Positions 4,972 to 7,906 of a stretch of 7,906 nt of DNA are shown here, piece after piece. The stretch is from positions 1 to 7,906 of the forward strand of contig NZ_CALNAT010000007.1 in NCBI RefSeq assembly GCF_937873925.1, in the 5' to 3' direction. Source of the DNA: an uncultured Proteiniphilum sp. (GTDB taxonomy: Bacteria > Bacteroidota > Bacteroidia > Bacteroidales > Dysgonomonadaceae). A program made the position numbers and the translations under genes. Within the stretch, counting starts at the first letter, position 1. The number at the start of each line of letters is the position of its first letter. The notes under the pieces were generated by a model that saw only the letters and a program-made list of their open reading frames with translations, had not been told where the DNA came from and ran no database searches.

Positions 4972-7906
4972 TTAAAAATTAAACTGAACGCCGAATGACC
5001 AGGTTTTCAGCGGTGGTAAAAAGCGGGTTAAAATAAACTCGGGATCCACACCGAAATAATCGGTAAAGGTCAAAAGGTTCTGACCCTGTACATGGAATCG
5101 TACATCCTGTATATGCCTGTTTACCGGAAGCCTGTAACTTAATTGAATATTTTTCAGGCGGATAAAAGAGGCATCGCCGATGCCTGCCGAACTGTCCATG
5201 AAACGGAGATGCGACTGGTTTTTCTGTGCATATGCCCCGGATGAATAAGGCATGTACCGCCCGTCGGGATTCTCCGGCGACCATACGTCCAATACTTCCA
5301 CCGGTTGGTTGTTTACACTGCCCGGCCGGGTCATCATACTATTGAAATTTTCCTGTACCTGGTTCACAAACTGGAACAAAAAGGAGAATTCCCATTGTTT
5401 GTATGATAATTGGTTCGACCAGCCCCCATAATACCTGGCACCTATCTTTTTGATCACCTGGTTGTCGTCCGGTGAAGAGATATTGCCATCGTTGTTGTAG
5501 TCCGTAAAGGTGTATAGGCCGGTTTCCGGATCGATCCCCTCGTAATTATATACTTTTACGATGGAGGTAGGATAGCCTATCACATATTGGTTTGCATAGG
5601 TGGAGCCTTCCAGTCCCGGGAACGATACCAGTTTGTTCCGGGGAAAAGTGATGTTGAAATCACTGTTCCAGTTGAACGAACCAATTCTTACGGGATTTGT
5701 ATTGAGTTCCAGTTCCAGCCCCTTGTTTTCCACCGTAGCCGGCAGGTTTGCCTGTATGGAGGCAAAGCCGGTGGTTCCTGGCAACGGGATACCCACTAAC
5801 TGGTTCCCGGAACGGTTACGGAACCAGGCGCTGTTCAACCGTATCCGGTCGTCCAGAAATCCCAGTTCCAGGGCGACCTCCAGTTTGGTTGTTTTCTCCC
5901 AACTGAAATAGGGATTGAACAATCGTGAAGGATTCAGGGACTTGATTCCCCCATAGCTTTGGCTGCCCACGGTATAGGTATCCAGGTACTGGTAATCGCC
6001 GATGGCGTCGCTTCCGGTCACCCCGTAACTTGCACGCAGTTTCCCGAAGCTTAGCCACCGGATATCATTCAGGAATGCTTCTTCGGCGAACAGCCATGCG
6101 GCTCCGGCTGCCCCGAAGTTGGCAAACCTGTTATTTGTCCCGAAGCGGCTCGACCCGTCCCGACGGCCGGTAAGGTTAAGTATATACCTGCTCTTATACT
6201 GGTAATTCATCCTCCCGAATACGGCAGCGTACTTATATTCGGTCCTGGTATCATAATTGACCGTAATATTCCCGGCCGCTGCCAGGTTTGTAATAAGCGC
6301 ATTGCTTTCGAACCCGTACCCGAATACCGCCAAGGAAGAGGTTTGCCTGTGCTGGAAAGTGCCCCCGGCCAATATGTCTATTTCATGCTCGTTAAATTTG
6401 TGTTTGTAGTTTACCTGCGGTTCCAATAAATAAGAAAACCGCTGTTGGTTCGCTTTCGTGATGAAGGAACTAGAAGGCGTCCTGCCGAATGCCGGGTTAT
6501 AGATCGTGCTGGGCGACAACGTTCTTTCTTCGAAAACCTGCTGGTCGATTCCCCCGTTCAGTTTCAGATAAAAAGAACGGAACAGTTCGTATCCCATATT
6601 CAGATTGACATTGAACGTCCTGCCTTTATTGGAGTATGTGCTCTCGTAAGCGGCTACAGGATTCGTGAAGGTACTGTTCTCCCAGTTCAGGCTGCCGTCG
6701 TCCTTGTAGAGTGCCGGGGCATTGGGACTAAGCACGAGTGACTGGTTGGTGATATCTGACCGGATCAGATTATTGCTTTGTTCGGAGAACAGTCCGGAGG
6801 TATTGAATGTAAACCGGTTATCATCGGAACGGTGATTCAGGTTCATGGAGAGGTTATTGGTCTTGTATCTGAAATCCTTGCCGAAGACAGTGGTTTGCTC
6901 GTTATGGCTGCCGCTCACCAGGAAACCCGTATTATCACTGCCCCCGCTTATTGAAAGCTGCACACTGGAGTTGACAGCCGTTCCACCGATCAGTTCGTCC
7001 TGCCAGTCGGTGTACCGTGCCTGGTCCCAGGTACCGTTGATATCATAGGCATTAGCCGGATACTCGGTGATGCCGTCATTGGCATACGCCTGCCTGCGCA
7101 TTTCAAGGTATTGTGGGGTATCCATCATTTCCAGCTTCCTGGCCACCCGGCTAAGGCCATAGCTGCTGCTGACGCTGAGGGCAGTCTTCCTCCCTGCCCT
7201 TCCTTTCTTCGTGGTGACTAGTATCACGCCGTTGGCGCCACGGGAACCGTAAATGGCGGTGGCGTCCGCATCTTTCAGTATCTCGATACTCTCGATATCA
7301 TTCGGGTGGATGGTATTCAGCGGATTTATTTCCGTATAGGGAAGGATAGCTGCGGAAAGACTGTTAGAAATTGTTTCCGAACTTACCGGTACCCCGTCGA
7401 TAATATACATGGGGTAATTTCCTTCCCTTCTTAAACTGTTCATGCCACGGATCTGTACCTCATAACCGCCCCCGGCGGTACCGCCGCCCTGGGTGATATT
7501 TACTCCGGCTATACGTCCCTGTACCGCGGAAAGCGCATTGCTTACCGGCTGGTTCTCGATCTCTTTGGCCGTTACTCTGGCAATGCTTCCAGTACGGAGC
7601 TGGTCTTTTACGGTATAATATCCGGCATTTACAATCACTTCGGACAGCGTGGTGATATCTTCCTGTAATTGTACGTCCAGTCGGGTTCTCCCGTTCACCG
7701 GTATCTCCTGCGTTTTAAAACCGACAAAGGAGAAGGACAGTACCCCATCCGACGGCACACCTGCCAATGTGTAGCGTCCGTCGTCCCCGGTGGTTGTGCC
7801 GGTCGGGGACGTTCCCCGGATCACTATGGTGACACCCGGCAGCGGGTTACCGGAAGACTCGGTAACCCGCCCGGTGACGGTGACCGTTTGCGCGTAAGTA
7901 GAGTTT
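4972..7906 (-). CDS. SusC/RagA-family TonB-dependent outer-membrane receptor, N-terminus cut by the window
   Basis: The frame stays open to the right edge, so the start is missing. About 27 residues lie ahead of the internal GTG at 7824 and begin NSTYAQTVTVTGRVTE; YAQ looks like the end of a signal peptide, so perhaps only some 20-30 residues are lost, giving a normal length of about 1,000. Order of domains: a carboxypeptidase-regulatory-like beta-sandwich (TGRVTESSGNPLPGVTI to LSFSFVGFKTQE), the junction TTLSEVIVNAGYYTVKD in the TonB-box region, then a plug domain with the SusC signatures VQIRGMNSL, YIIDGVPV, DIESIEILKDADATAIYGSR and GANGVILVTTKKG. The remaining roughly 740 residues form the beta-barrel, ending in aromatic VQFNF as expected for BAM-dependent insertion. 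No STN domain is visible, although one upstream cannot be fully excluded. It pairs with the adjacent SusD lipoprotein to import a ligand with TonB-ExbBD energy. Promoter and regulators are outside the window. Confidence 0.97.
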   Translation of the reverse strand, partial: NSTYAQTVTVTGRVTESSGNPLPGVTIVIRGTSPTGTTTGDDGRYTLAGVPSDGVLSFSFVGFKTQEIPVNGRTRLDVQLQEDITTLSEVIVNAGYYTVKDQLRTGSIARVTAKEIENQPVSNALSAVQGRIAGVNITQGGGTAGGGYEVQIRGMNSLRREGNYPMYIIDGVPVSSETISNSLSAAILPYTEINPLNTIHPNDIESIEILKDADATAIYGSRGANGVILVTTKKGRAGRKTALSVSSSYGLSRVARKLEMMDTPQYLEMRRQAYANDGITEYPANAYDINGTWDQARYTDWQDELIGGTAVNSSVQLSISGGSDNTGFLVSGSHNEQTTVFGKDFRYKTNNLSMNLNHRSDDNRFTFNTSGLFSEQSNNLIRSDITNQSLVLSPNAPALYKDDGSLNWENSTFTNPVAAYESTYSNKGRTFNVNLNMGYELFRSFYLKLNGGIDQQVFEERTLSPSTIYNPAFGRTPSSSFITKANQQRFSYLLEPQVNYKHKFNEHEIDILAGGTFQHRQTSSLAVFGYGFESNALITNLAAAGNITVNYDTRTEYKYAAVFGRMNYQYKSRYILNLTGRRDGSSRFGTNNRFANFGAAGAAWLFAEEAFLNDIRWLSFGKLRASYGVTGSDAIGDYQYLDTYTVGSQSYGGIKSLNPSRLFNPYFSWEKTTKLEVALELGFLDDRIRLNSAWFRNRSGNQLVGIPLPGTTGFASIQANLPATVENKGLELELNTNPVRIGSFNWNSDFNITFPRNKLVSFPGLEGSTYANQYVIGYPTSIVKVYNYEGIDPETGLYTFTDYNNDGNISSPDDNQVIKKIGARYYGGWSNQLSYKQWEFSFLFQFVNQVQENFNSMMTRPGSVNNQPVEVLDVWSPENPDGRYMPYSSGAYAQKNQSHLRFMDSSAGIGDASFIRLKNIQLSYRLPVNRHIQDVRFHVQGQNLLTFTDYFGVDPEFILTRFLPPLKTWSFGVQFNF
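7842..7870. repeat. Perfect 10-bp inverted repeat inside the 5' region of the SusC gene
   Basis: GCGGGTTACC (7842-7851) is the exact reverse complement of GGTAACCCGC (7861-7870), separated by nine bases. It lies in codons for RVTESSGNP of the carboxypeptidase-regulatory-like domain, probably some 40-50 codons from the true start. In the SusC mRNA it would form a GC-rich hairpin. It may be chance or codon-driven; no function is shown. Confidence 0.4.

Noticed and set aside
4969..4978. TTTTTAAAAA palindrome in the SusC-SusD junction
   Set aside because: It is too short and AT-only to be a terminator, and includes the SusC stop codon; it fits the A-rich leader common before Bacteroidota start codons.
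5587..6741. Several open frames of 70-103 codons on the + and - strands within the SusC gene
   Set aside because: They overlap an unmistakable SusC barrel; such frames arise often in its GC-richer codons, and none has a plausible start context or motif.
7474..7485. Palindrome GGCGGTACCGCC
   Set aside because: It is explained by glycine-rich codons (GGGTAGGG) of the SusC plug; no sign of an operator.

Overview
The window looks like chromosomal DNA of a member of the Bacteroidota, most likely from the Sphingobacteriia/Chitinophagia/Flavobacteriia side. The evidence is a SusC/SusD outer-membrane uptake pair, a SusD-type lipobox, AT-rich translation starts without Shine-Dalgarno sequences, and a small exported peptide resembling the Bacteroidota DUF6520 family. 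Species cannot be told from the sequence. No RNA genes, CRISPR arrays, insertion sequences or phage genes are visible. Coding density is very high and no gene-free stretch exceeds about 25 bases.

Layout. Two genes read rightwards at the left edge. The first (2-781) is the C-terminal part of a protein of unknown function with propeller-like, beta-rich sequence; its start lies outside the window. It is followed after 24 bases by a 90-residue exported peptide with four cysteines (806-1078). This pair ends at a perfect 11-bp hairpin (1094-1120). The rest of the window is one leftward operon read from the right edge: a SusC/RagA TonB-dependent receptor (4972 to beyond 7906; only its extreme N-terminus is missing), a SusD/RagB surface lipoprotein (3597-4961, 10 bases after SusC) and an exported S9-family prolyl-oligopeptidase-like serine peptidase (1102-3594, 2 bases after the SusD stop).

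How the genes may work together. SusD captures a ligand at the cell surface, SusC moves it across the outer membrane using TonB energy, and the tightly coupled peptidase probably cleaves the imported substrate in the periplasm. A peptidase instead of a glycoside hydrolase points to oligopeptides as the nutrient, as in RagAB-type peptide uptake; this is inference from family and context. The two rightward genes are convergent with the operon and probably form a separate exported-protein unit. The terminator hairpin between the units lies partly inside the last codons of the peptidase gene.

Most of the window is a familiar Bacteroidota nutrient-uptake locus. The least understood part is the propeller-like protein plus four-cysteine peptide at the left edge. 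I see no convincing case for a wholly new system from this window alone.
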